Notes under the pieces: model-generated | Told to the model about the DNA's origin: nothing | The model's database searches: none | What the model saw: the letters and a program-made list of their open reading frames with translations, nothing else | Source of the DNA: Ilyobacter_A sp963675185 | GTDB lineage: Bacteria > Fusobacteriota > Fusobacteriia > Fusobacteriales > Fusobacteriaceae | Reading direction: 5' to 3' | NCBI GenBank assembly: GCA_963675185.2 | Contig: CAXXOH010000003.1 | Location: 868,001-932,000 of the forward strand | Length of the DNA: 64,000 nucleotides | Position numbers and translations under genes: made by a program | Shown here: positions 39,487-47,174 of the stretch, piece after piece | Position numbering within the stretch: the first letter of the stretch is position 1 | How the letters are laid out: each line of letters starts with the position of its first letter

Positions 39487-40230
39487 CTAAGTTTTTCTCT
39501 CTACGGCGCAAATTATCTTTTCGTTATCATAAATCCCTGCTACAGAGTGCCCAGGCGGTACCACCAGGTAATCCTCTTCTGAAAATTGCCCCCGCAAAAG
39601 ATTTTTCAATATACTATAACCCCCATCCAACTCCACTATCTCGACACCTTTTTTAGCTGCCTCTTTTTCTACTTTAATCAGGTTATAGTCGTCTTTTTCA
39701 TGTCCGGTTTTTATAAAAAAAATTTCAGATTTCTCACTTTGTCCATGTATAGTTTCATATATATACTTGGCGTTATCTTCTCCGTACTCTTCCACAAGCT
39801 TTTCATACTCAAGTCCGAAGTACCAGTGTTCTTTCTTAAAATTTTCTGAATCCCTCTGTTTTTCAAACTCCTCTAGGTAATCGGATGAATACCACTCACT
39901 GCTCTGCTTGCCTTCAAAGTTTTCTAAAAACTTTTTCCTGGATTCTAAAAATAGTGTACAGCAGTCATGGGCACGCGGAATTATGATTGGGATCTCTCTT
40001 GCGGTCAACCCCAATACACTGTTGCCGCATAAACCGTACAGCAGCAGTATGGCTTGGTAACCTTTCCCTGCTTTGTCTATTTCATCCTGTAGTTCTTTAT
40101 TTAATTTTTCCGGATTTAGATGCATCCCCATGGGTATAAACATTGCATCTATAGGTAGCATGTTTTCAGATATAAAATTTTCAACAAAATTTTTAAATAC
40201 GCTGCATGATATCAATTTATATCTTTTCAT
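39487..40230 (-). CDS. DUF1638-family protein
   Basis: A 247-aa protein resembling the DUF1638 family, known from corrinoid-methyltransferase neighbourhoods but of unknown function. Visible features: KLISCSVFKNFVENFI at the N-terminus, LLLYGLCGNSVLGL, IIIPRAHDCCTLFLESRK with an adjacent Cys pair, and VVPPGHSVAGIYDNE near the C-terminus. The conserved Cys, His and Arg positions suggest metal or nucleotide chemistry. It lies 8 bp after the RACo-like gene. Confidence 0.75.
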   Translation of the reverse strand: MKRYKLISCSVFKNFVENFISENMLPIDAMFIPMGMHLNPEKLNKELQDEIDKAGKGYQAILLLYGLCGNSVLGLTAREIPIIIPRAHDCCTLFLESRKKFLENFEGKQSSEWYSSDYLEEFEKQRDSENFKKEHWYFGLEYEKLVEEYGEDNAKYIYETIHGQSEKSEIFFIKTGHEKDDYNLIKVEKEAAKKGVEIVELDGGYSILKNLLRGQFSEEDYLVVPPGHSVAGIYDNEKIICAVERKT

Positions 40231-40238
40231 AAATCCAC

Positions 40239-41981
40239 CTAGTTTCTTTCAAAATACATATACAGCATAAAATAGTTATTGAATTCTGGGCTTTCACCCA
40301 GATTTATGTCCCTTGTTTTTGACTTTATCCCAGACATTTTTTCTTCTACACTTTTATCTAATAGATACCTAACCGCCCCCGCCAGGGAGCTGTTCCCTAT
40401 CACAATTGCCTTTTTAAAAAGCACCTCTGGCAAGAGTCCTATATCCACCAAACTTTCCAAATTAACTTTCGTACCAAATCCTCCGGCTACATATACTTTT
40501 TCTACATCCTCAAAGGTGCATCCGTACTCTTCAACCAAACAGGAAAGTCCAGCCCTTATAGCAGATTTCGCCAGCTGCAACTCCCTCATATCCTTTTGAT
40601 ACACGCCTACCCCTTCGCCTATTTCAAAATATTCTCCCTGTGAGAAATAACCTGTATAGTCCATTAGTTCGCTTTTTACCAAGGATGCCGCAGCGTCTAT
40701 AAGACCGGTACCACAAAGTCCTTTTGCTTTTTCCCCGCCTATAGTCTCATATACAAATCTGCCATCCAAGTACTCGACCCTGGATATGGCACCAGCCACA
40801 CTCCCTATGCCGCACTTTATGTTGCCGCCTTCAAATGCAGGTCCTGCAGCAGTTGCAGTGGTAACTATGCCATTTCTAGACCCAACTACCATCTCGCCGT
40901 TGGTTCCCAAATCTATAAGTATACAGGGTTTATCTGAAAAAATCATGTCATATGCATAAACGCCAGACAGTATATCCGCTCCTACATAAGCTGATATCGA
41001 TGGGATTATATGCACGTTGCACTCCAACATACTACTTTCGAATATCTCCCTAAATTCAAACATATGTTTTTCCAATGTGATGGAGGTAAAAGGTATCACC
41101 CCTATACTCCTACAGGATATCCCCATAAGTAGGTGGAGCATTACGGTATTCCCAGACACAGACATTTCATATATCTCGCTTTTATCCAAGTCCCCGGTAT
41201 TTAAAATCTCTTTTATACCGGATAATACGGAGTTGATAGCAGCTTTTTTCAAGCCTAAAATGCCGTTTTCGTTGGAATACACTATCCTGGATATTACATC
41301 TGCTCCGTATTTTCTCTGCTCGTTTATCATCCGTGCACTGGCTATCTCTGCACCACTCTCCAAATCTATCACTTTCATGGCTATTGTTGTTGTGCCCAGG
41401 TCTACAGCCAGGCCGAGAACTCTCTCCGTCTTTTCTGATACCCTTACGAGCTTTTCATTTTTCATAACAAAGTAAAGTTCTTTTTCGCTCTTATTCTTGT
41501 GCTCCATTATCTTGGATAGATCCTTTAGGGCTTCAAGGGAAAACTCTATTTTTCTCCCAAAAATTTTCTCGATATTTCTACAAAAGCTTCCTCCGTCATT
41601 TAGACTCTCTAAATTAACGGACTTCTTCACTTCTACAATTGGCTCTATCTCGAAGTCAAAGACCTTATAATCTTTCAAAGACTCCATTTTTTCTTCCCCG
41701 CTATCCGGTATTTCGACAAAACAGCTATCTTCAGGGTAGAAACAGCAGGCCAACCTATACCCAGCGTCCAGTTGGGATTGGTTTAAAAACTCCTTGTCCT
41801 GTTCAGTCACGTTAGCTTTGCCTTCCAAAATTTTCACAACACATTTCCCGCATTTCCCAATCCCGCTACAAGGTGCATTTATATATACCCCAGCTTCCCT
41901 TATATGCTCTAGAAGAGACTTTCCTCTGTGCAAAGGTACTTCTATGCTGCTTTCTCCTTCGATCCTTACAAACCTATCCAT
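40239..41981 (-). CDS. RACo-like reductive activator of corrinoid proteins
   Basis: A 580-aa protein. Residues about 1-90 are a plant-type 2Fe-2S ferredoxin domain (CSGIGKCGKC with Cys38, 44 and 47, and a further Cys near 79/80). A linker and an ASKHA-type ATPase domain follow (GLAVDLGTTTIAMKVID; LIDLGTNGEMVVGSRNG; VAGGFGTKVNLESL). Such proteins use ATP to drive reduction of inactive Co(II) corrinoid back to Co(I). The ATG at 41981 follows GGAG by eight bases. The small overlap with the CobW-type gene shows coupling. Its natural client is the protein at 37630. Confidence 0.88.
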   Translation of the reverse strand: MDRFVRIEGESSIEVPLHRGKSLLEHIREAGVYINAPCSGIGKCGKCVVKILEGKANVTEQDKEFLNQSQLDAGYRLACCFYPEDSCFVEIPDSGEEKMESLKDYKVFDFEIEPIVEVKKSVNLESLNDGGSFCRNIEKIFGRKIEFSLEALKDLSKIMEHKNKSEKELYFVMKNEKLVRVSEKTERVLGLAVDLGTTTIAMKVIDLESGAEIASARMINEQRKYGADVISRIVYSNENGILGLKKAAINSVLSGIKEILNTGDLDKSEIYEMSVSGNTVMLHLLMGISCRSIGVIPFTSITLEKHMFEFREIFESSMLECNVHIIPSISAYVGADILSGVYAYDMIFSDKPCILIDLGTNGEMVVGSRNGIVTTATAAGPAFEGGNIKCGIGSVAGAISRVEYLDGRFVYETIGGEKAKGLCGTGLIDAAASLVKSELMDYTGYFSQGEYFEIGEGVGVYQKDMRELQLAKSAIRAGLSCLVEEYGCTFEDVEKVYVAGGFGTKVNLESLVDIGLLPEVLFKKAIVIGNSSLAGAVRYLLDKSVEEKMSGIKSKTRDINLGESPEFNNYFMLYMYFERN

Positions 41982-41986
41982 AGGAA

Positions 41987-42898
41987 TCACTCCACCACTA
42001 TTTTTGTATCCGATAGTTTACACCACTCTTCTACAAGAATTTCTTTAAGAGGATTTTCAAGGGGACTTAAAATTACCACAAAGGATTCCTTATTCTCTTT
42101 TCTCGGCAAAAACTTTATATCTTCTCCTACCCCATCCAGATAAAACCATCCCTCTTTCAGTTTTAAAAATCCTTTTATTCTGTATATTTTTCTTTTAAAA
42201 GATTCTACCCATTTCTCAACTTTCTCTTTCTCGGCGTCTTCTGGTAGTCTCACCAGTACATTATGTGCAATTGTAAATTGATTTTCAAATATTTGACTGT
42301 CATTTTTATGTAAAACCCCTTCAATTATGCTGTCTGGAACCTCTGCAAAAGAGGTCTCATAAATAAGTACCTTGTCATTGTACCGTCTTATGGCATTCAG
42401 GCTTTTTTCTTTTTCTTTGTCAGTTGCTATGTCGCATTTATTAAGTATCAACAAGTCGCTTATTGCTATTTGCTGCTTTAATATTTGAACCGTCTGTACC
42501 AATTTGTAAATATTCGTGGCATCCATTATGCCTAATATCTCAATTTTCTCTATATCTTTGCCTTTTTTATCTTTTATTATATCCAGTATTTTTGGTAGTG
42601 TAGACGGGTTTGCCAACCCGCTACTTTCAACCAATATGGTCTCCACATCTTCTTTAATTACTTCCATCATAGCCTTTATAAACTGATCAGATTTGCAAGA
42701 GCAAAATATAGAACCGCTGTTTATCTCTGCCATTTTGATGCCGCCACTATCTATAAGGTCTACGTCAACGCCAATTTTCCCAAAATCATTCATTATTACC
42801 CCTATTTTTTTGTCAGAATATTTTTCTAGGAGTTTTTTTAAAAATGTAGTTTTCCCAGATCCTAAAAATCCAGTTAATATAATTATTTTTACACCCAT
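41987..42898 (-). CDS. CobW/G3E-type P-loop GTPase
   Basis: A 303-aa GTPase with Walker A GFLGSGKT (residues 10-17), a metal-binding CSC motif at about 67-69 (the family usually has CxCC), Walker B ILVESSGLANP and NKCD near residue 153. G3E proteins insert or traffic metal or cofactors (Co, Zn, Ni). Here, between a UroD-type methyltransferase and RACo, it may load zinc into the methyltransferase or assist the corrinoid protein. The family name does not prove a role in cobalamin synthesis. Confidence 0.8.
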   Translation of the reverse strand: MGVKIIILTGFLGSGKTTFLKKLLEKYSDKKIGVIMNDFGKIGVDVDLIDSGGIKMAEINSGSIFCSCKSDQFIKAMMEVIKEDVETILVESSGLANPSTLPKILDIIKDKKGKDIEKIEILGIMDATNIYKLVQTVQILKQQIAISDLLILNKCDIATDKEKEKSLNAIRRYNDKVLIYETSFAEVPDSIIEGVLHKNDSQIFENQFTIAHNVLVRLPEDAEKEKVEKWVESFKRKIYRIKGFLKLKEGWFYLDGVGEDIKFLPRKENKESFVVILSPLENPLKEILVEEWCKLSDTKIVVE

Positions 42899-42948
42899 CT
42901 TTAATGCCTCTTTCAGTATATGAAATATTCAAAATAATTTACACCAAA

Positions 42949-42969
42949 GGGAGCATTCCTAATGCCCCC
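42949..42969. other. GC-rich hairpin between operon genes
   Basis: GGGAGCATT and AATGCCCCC form a 9-bp stem (one G-T pair) with a 3-nt loop. A T-run follows on the plus side and a weaker T-rich stretch on the minus side. It may partly terminate or stabilise the transcript between the fusion methyltransferase and the GTPase gene. Confidence 0.45.
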
Positions 42970-42996
42970 ATTTTTTTGACTATAGTTATTCCTCTT

Positions 42997-44340
42997 CTAT
43001 GCATTTTTTATGGCATCTATAAGCTCTTTTTTGCTAGGTATTATAGATGAATACTTGAGCTCCCCGTTGATATACATAGAAGGTAGGTTTTTAACTCCCA
43101 TCTTCATGCATCTAGCTATATTCTCTTTTTCTGTAAATTTATACTCCACTACGTCTATTTTATCCCCAAACTCTTTCCATGCATCGTTTACGGCAACCAT
43201 CATGTACCCGCAAGCAGCACAAGTTGCTGAATCCAGCGTAAACACCTCTACAAGTGGCTTCTCAAGCTTGTCGTAGTCTGGAAGATCTACTTCGATATCC
43301 TCAAATGAAGTTGCTTCATAGTTTTCCAACATTTTTTTAGCCATTTCTGGATCTTTCGCAGCTTCTTGAACAGCTATTGAGTTAGCTATAGGTACATCAT
43401 ATGGCATATCGCATCCAGGGGCTATGATCAGGTTTTTAGTAGATACGCTTTCTAATATATCTATTACCACTTTCATGTTATCTTGTTGTGTTCCGTGCAG
43501 CATAACTGTTGTAAGAGGTATGTTCCCTCCAAGGGTTACATTGTATTTATCAGTAACCGCCTTTGCAGTAACTATACTAATATTTTCATCTATCGAGATA
43601 GAGTCAGGTTTTGTTTCACACATAACTTCTAAATTTTTAGTCGCGTCTCCACAGACAAAGAAAGATGAAAATACCCCAGCATTTCTAATGTGCTCGAAAA
43701 AATCTGTATAGGCTTCAGATAAAAATTCTTCAAAATGATCCGAAGAAATTTGAGAAACCAGTGGATCTACGGAAGCTATCACATCCATGCCAGCTTCTAT
43801 ATAGTAGTCTGCAAGCTTCTTAATTACCTCATTTGAATACTTTACGAGATTTATTACATATTCAGGGTCGTCAAACATATCCATAAAAATCATGTTTCCA
43901 CGAAGGTGCGAAGCCAAAGTAAACGGGCCGCATACAAGGCCGTAAAGGGCAGTTGTATCCCCAACCTCTTTTTTCATTCTTTTCATAACATCTAATATCA
44001 TAGGAAGACGCCCATCAGACTTCTCAATCATTTTTGTAGGGATCTCTTTTTCCATCTCAAGAGGGTGGCTTACAACTGATGGTGGCGCATCCTTTGCCCA
44101 CATAAGTTCACAACCAAGTATTTCTGCTTCTATTTGAAGGTCAAATATTACAGGCTGCCCGTCTGGACGGTACAACTTATTTACCTCAATAAGTGACTTG
44201 AAAAGCTTATCCCCATCGGTGAGCACCTCTTCAGCATTATAACCAACAAGTTTACCTGCATGCACCCCTGCAAAAGGAACCCACGGTGCTCTATCTACCT
44301 CATCGTGCCTAAGAGTTTTAAACAAAAGATCTTTTCCCAT
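42997..44340 (-). CDS. UroD/MtaA-type methyltransferase fused to thioredoxin-like domain
   Basis: A 447-aa protein. Residues 1 to about 350 are a UroD-fold methyltransferase like MtaA/MtbA/CmuA (APWVPFAGVHAGK; CGPFTLASHLRG; ASVDPLVSQISSDHF). The zinc-site region reads FFVCGDATKN with Phe228 where MtaA-type enzymes have His, Cys230 kept, and Cys310 in APGCDMP. Residues about 365-447 form a thioredoxin-like domain with CAAC (Cys374, Cys377) and the cis-Pro segment NLPSMYI. The ATG at 44340 follows GAGGAGG; the longer frame runs into the promoter region. Methyl transfer to a cofactor such as tetrahydrofolate is possible; the redox domain's role is unknown. Confidence 0.8.
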   Translation of the reverse strand: MGKDLLFKTLRHDEVDRAPWVPFAGVHAGKLVGYNAEEVLTDGDKLFKSLIEVNKLYRPDGQPVIFDLQIEAEILGCELMWAKDAPPSVVSHPLEMEKEIPTKMIEKSDGRLPMILDVMKRMKKEVGDTTALYGLVCGPFTLASHLRGNMIFMDMFDDPEYVINLVKYSNEVIKKLADYYIEAGMDVIASVDPLVSQISSDHFEEFLSEAYTDFFEHIRNAGVFSSFFVCGDATKNLEVMCETKPDSISIDENISIVTAKAVTDKYNVTLGGNIPLTTVMLHGTQQDNMKVVIDILESVSTKNLIIAPGCDMPYDVPIANSIAVQEAAKDPEMAKKMLENYEATSFEDIEVDLPDYDKLEKPLVEVFTLDSATCAACGYMMVAVNDAWKEFGDKIDVVEYKFTEKENIARCMKMGVKNLPSMYINGELKYSSIIPSKKELIDAIKNA

Positions 44341-44430
44341 TAAAAAATACCTCCTCAATGATATAATTTTCATTTTTTATGATCATGATATATAAAATAA
44401 CGTTTTCATTCCTACCCAAAGTTAAACTTC

Positions 44431-44560
44431 TTTTTTTGTGTTCGTACACGAAAACCTTTAAAAATAAAAAATACCCCTGTATTTTAAACACAACTTTTCC
44501 ATACTTTTCAAAAATAAAATTTTATTTCGCCACCAATTGTTAAAAATATCCAAAATTATT
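44431..44560. repeat. Imperfect direct repeat, unit 1
   Basis: This unit matches 44658-44790 at an offset of 227 bp. Both share TTTTGTGTTCGTACACGAAA, then similar AT-rich blocks (AAAATAAAATTTTATTTC, AATTGTTAAAAA). Unit 1 carries a degenerate version of the promoter seen after unit 2. It lies between the fusion methyltransferase gene and the mini-protein gene. Confidence 0.7.
44441..44452. promoter_or_regulatory. Operator-like TTCG-TACA-CGAA, copy 1
   Basis: TTCGTACACGAA is an inverted repeat with a 4-bp centre, about 100 bp upstream of the fusion methyltransferase start. Its exact recurrence at 44668-44679 in a diverged repeat argues that it is a protein-binding site kept by selection. Confidence 0.5.
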
Positions 44561-44657
44561 GATAATTATTAATCAATTTAAGCCCCGTATTTTCAAAGAA
44601 ATAACGCTTAAAAGTATTTAACATCTTAAAGAATCCGCTTATTTAATTACAAAAAAA

Positions 44658-44790
44658 CGCTTTTGTGTTCGTACACGAAAACCTTTGAAAATAAAAAATG
44701 CCTCTACATTTTAAATACAATATTTTTAGTTCTACGTCAACATTTTTTTAAAATAAAATTTTATTTCAATACAAATTGTTAAAAAAACAT
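44658..44790. repeat. Imperfect direct repeat, unit 2
   Basis: Second copy of the block at 44431-44560. It leads directly into the promoter at 44799-44827 for the mini-protein. Confidence 0.7.
44668..44679. promoter_or_regulatory. Operator-like TTCG-TACA-CGAA, copy 2
   Basis: Identical to the element at 44441-44452. It lies about 120 bp upstream of the -35 box at 44799. Confidence 0.5.
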
Positions 44791-44798
44791 CCAAACTC

Positions 44799-44827
44799 TT
44801 GACAAAATTCGACATTTGTATTATTAT
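44799..44827 (+). promoter_or_regulatory. Promoter of the mini-protein gene
   Basis: TTGACA (44799-44804), 17-bp spacer and TATTAT (44822-44827). It implies a leader of about 137 nt before the ATG at 44971. Confidence 0.7.
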
Positions 44828-44970
44828 AGAGTAAACTGATTTAAAATTAAACTGTTTTCTCAACAAAAGTGAACAATTCATCACAGCATATTGGCAAACA
44901 TTATTTTAAAACCATACTAAACGCATTTATATAATTAATAATTTTAATTAATGATTTGGAGGTGACTCAC

Positions 44971-45054
44971 ATGGCAGCAGCAGATAAAAAAATGGCAATG
45001 TTAGCAGCTGGACTTCTAGCTCTAGAAATAGCTTTCTTAGCACTTGGTCTATAA
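44971..45054 (+). CDS. 27-residue hydrophobic mini-protein
   Basis: A short ORF (27 aa) with a strong GGAGGTGA eight bases before the ATG, a good promoter upstream and an intrinsic terminator 35 bp after the stop, so it stands as a complete monocistronic unit. The sequence starts MAAADKKMAM; the rest is a single Leu/Ala-rich hydrophobic helix with one Glu, ending LALGL. It looks like a one-helix membrane peptide or a small regulatory subunit. I do not recognise a family. A toxin-type peptide or a membrane-protein modulator are both possible. Confidence 0.75.
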   Translation: MAAADKKMAMLAAGLLALEIAFLALGL

Positions 45055-45088
45055 TCCAAACAGAATCTTTTAAACTAAACTTTCAATA

Positions 45089-45124
45089 CAAAAGCGCGGC
45101 TGAGCTGCGCTTTTGTATTTTTTG
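45089..45124 (+). terminator. Terminator of the mini-protein gene
   Basis: ACAAAAGCGC and GCGCTTTTGT form a 10-bp stem with a short loop, followed by ATTTTTTGT on the plus strand. Confidence 0.85.
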
Positions 45125-45484
45125 TATTTCAGAATTAAATAAAAAGCAAAATCACATACATAGCAGCTTAACTCACGAATTATTTAAAAAGACTTTTTTC
45201 ATTAATTTTGCGAAACTCTTTGTTTTACTCTGTGTCCGAAATATAATTTTATTTGATTTTTTATTCGTGTCAATTTGTGTGATTCATGACTAAAACAGGT
45301 GTTTTTTATTTTTATGATTTAAAATCAATTCAATCCTTTAGATATAGGTAGCAATTTAAGCTATCTATCCTACTCTGTAAAGTTTCAGAAAAAATAATAA
45401 ATTTTCAAATGCTGAATTTTTCAAGTTTTTGAGAGATATTTTGTCAAAAAAAAATATTTTTTGCATTATTTTTGAATTTTTCTA
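45125..45484. other. Intergenic, no gene seen
   Basis: About 360 bp of very AT-rich sequence between the mini-protein terminator and the promoter at 45485. No ORF with a ribosome binding site and no RNA gene recognised. Confidence 0.5.
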
Positions 45485-45512
45485 TTGCTTTTTGAAAAAA
45501 ATATACTATAAT
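45485..45512 (+). promoter_or_regulatory. Promoter of binding lipoprotein 1
   Basis: TTGCTT (45485-45490), 16-bp spacer and TATAAT (45507-45512). A similar arrangement recurs at 48363-48390, including the TATACTATAAT core. The leader before the start codon at 45913 is about 390 nt. Confidence 0.65.
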
Positions 45513-45519
45513 TATAACA

Positions 45520-45912
45520 TGAACATTTTGGAAATAATTTGATCGTTTCATCGTGTTGATTGGTTATAAATTAACCCGCACTTAACAATCGCAGGTTTTT
45601 ACTTCTTATTACAAGTTTATATTTATCGAAATTATATTTTTTACAAACATTTGGAAACGTTTTCAGAGGTTGCAGGTAGATCTGTTTTTACAGCTGGAAA
45701 TCCCGAATCGCTACTATAATTCCAATCCTGCAAAATAATTTTCCCCAAAACATGGTAGCAGTACTTAGCAAATATTTCAATATCGCTAAGTATAAACTTC
45801 CAGGAACACACCATAATTAACAGTTGCGTTATTTGATGCTTCTTATCCTAAAAAATAAGAAACGTTAATATAATATAGTGCTGAGAGCACTAAAAAGAAG
45901 GAGGAGTTAGAT
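45520..45912 (+). other. Long structured leader of binding lipoprotein 1
   Basis: This leader holds a possible LacI/CcpA-like site (GGAAACGTTTTC, 45653-45664), a stem TTGCAGG/CCTGCAA enclosing about 50 nt (about 45672-45732), a near-perfect hairpin CTTAGC...GCTAAG near 45776-45802, and a small hairpin AGTGCT-GAG-AGCACT just before the Shine-Dalgarno sequence. No ORF. It may be regulatory RNA; no known riboswitch class is recognised. Confidence 0.45.
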
Positions 45913-46848
45913 TTGAAAAAAAATATTTGGCTGATTTTCATTATGACGGTTTTATTTGCATTTGTAGGGTGTGGAAAAAAAGAAGAAAGTAACAAAGTAA
46001 AAGTTGGGGTTGCTATATCAAACTTTGACGACCAATTCTTGATCTCAATGGTTGACAAGATGAAAAGCTTCGCTGCAGAAAATTACGGAGACGAAATGGA
46101 AGTTACTTTCGTTGACGGAAAAGATGACCCTGCTAAACAGCTTGGTCAAATTGAAAATTTCGTAACTCAAGGTATGGACAAAATAATCGTGGTTCCCGTG
46201 GATTCGGATTCTAGTGATACTATGTCAAAACTAGCTACTGACAACGGTATCGACATAATCTACTGTAACAGACCACCTAAATCACTTGCAGACGGCGTTT
46301 ACGCAGTTGTATCAGAGCAAAAATTATCTGGTATAATGCAAATGGAGTACCTAGCTGAAAAAGCAGGTGGAAAAGGAAACGTTGTTATACTAATGGGTGA
46401 ACTTGGACATGATGCTCAAATTAAAAGAACTGATGGTTTTAAAGAAGTTATTGCAAAATACCCTGATATGAAAATCATAAAAGAGCAAACAGGTAAATGG
46501 AGCAGAGCTCTTGGACTTCAAGTTATGGAAAACTGGCTAAACTCAGGTGACCAAATCGATATCGTAGCATCTAATAACGATGAGATGGCTATAGGTGCAA
46601 TCAGCGCAATAGAATCTGCTGGAAAAGGTGGACAAATCCTAGTAGGAGGAGTTGACGGTACTGCAGACGCTATCGATATGATCGCTAAAGGGAAACAGAC
46701 TGTTTCTGTATTCCAAGACGGTCAAGGTCAAGGAGCTGGAGCTGTAGAGGTTGCTTATAAATTATGGAAAGGTGAACCTGTAGAGCAAGTTACTAATGTT
46801 CCATTCCAACTTATAACTCCAGATAACTACCAAGATTTCATAAAATAA
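45913..46848 (+). CDS. Rhizopine/sugar-type ABC substrate-binding lipoprotein 1
   Basis: A 311-aa lipoprotein with lipobox FVGC (Cys20) after a hydrophobic signal, then a family-1 periplasmic-binding fold: VKVGVAISNFDDQF, TFVDGKDDPAKQL, IIVVPVDSDSSD, YCNRPPKSL, VVILMGELGHD, ENWLNSGDQIDIVASNNDEMAIGAI and FQLITPDNY. The start is TTG, supported by GGAGGAG upstream and by the identical start of the paralogue at 47216. These segments resemble rhizopine/inositol-type binding proteins. No transporter genes are adjacent, so it must use a distant permease or serve as a sensor. Confidence 0.85.
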   Translation: MKKNIWLIFIMTVLFAFVGCGKKEESNKVKVGVAISNFDDQFLISMVDKMKSFAAENYGDEMEVTFVDGKDDPAKQLGQIENFVTQGMDKIIVVPVDSDSSDTMSKLATDNGIDIIYCNRPPKSLADGVYAVVSEQKLSGIMQMEYLAEKAGGKGNVVILMGELGHDAQIKRTDGFKEVIAKYPDMKIIKEQTGKWSRALGLQVMENWLNSGDQIDIVASNNDEMAIGAISAIESAGKGGQILVGGVDGTADAIDMIAKGKQTVSVFQDGQGQGAGAVEVAYKLWKGEPVEQVTNVPFQLITPDNYQDFIK

Positions 46849-46874
46849 GATTCAATCAAATATTAAAAAATCTG

Positions 46875-46917
46875 CCACGAGATAAGGGTAATTTCTCTCA
46901 TCTCGTGGTATTTTTAT
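46875..46917 (+). terminator. Terminator after binding lipoprotein 1
   Basis: CCACGAGAT (46875-46883) pairs with ATCTCGTGG (46900-46908), followed by TATTTTTATT. The same CACGAGA-type stem follows the other two paralogues (48176 and 50555). Confidence 0.85.
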
Positions 46918-46974
46918 TACCGGATTTCCAATTCTACATATAGAAACAATTCATAAAAACATCCTTTTTTATAT

Positions 46975-47135
46975 TTTATGCGCATTCCTAAAGAAATAGT
47001 TTCCAACTCGAATAAATGACTATAGTATAATATATATACAGCAGTTATTCTTAAGTACTTTTATAAAGTGTACAAAGTTAAAGCTATCCAAGAGGAGGCA
47101 TTTCAACGAAACTTTGTTTTAACCGAGCAATAATA
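46975..47135. repeat. Leader block repeat, copy 1
   Basis: This block resembles 48555-48725: CGCATTCCTAAAGAAATAG, a -10-like TATAAT at 47026-47031, TTTATAAAGTGTA, and AAGAGGAGGCATTTCAACG. In copy 2 the last part reads as a Shine-Dalgarno sequence and an ATG; here the ATG is ACG. It looks like the start of a lost gene. Inside it GAAACTTT...AAAGTTTC (47108-47152) can form a stem. Confidence 0.65.
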
Positions 47136-47164
47136 TTGTTTAAAGTTTCTTGTTTTTTAATTAG

Positions 47165-47174
47165 GAAACGTTTC
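47165..47174. promoter_or_regulatory. Palindrome GAAACGTTTC before binding lipoprotein 2
   Basis: A perfect 10-bp palindrome with central CG, like LacI/CcpA-family sites, 42 bp upstream of the TTG start. Related sequences occur at 45653-45664 and near 45859 before lipoprotein 1. Confidence 0.5.

Noticed and set aside
44431..44790. Possible CRISPR array
   Set aside because: Only two long imperfect repeats are present, with no regular spacer pattern and no cas genes in the window.
45653..45664. A definite CcpA cre site
   Set aside because: The sequence fits a general LacI-family palindrome, but no CcpA is seen here and the match could equally serve another regulator, so it is noted only as a possible site.
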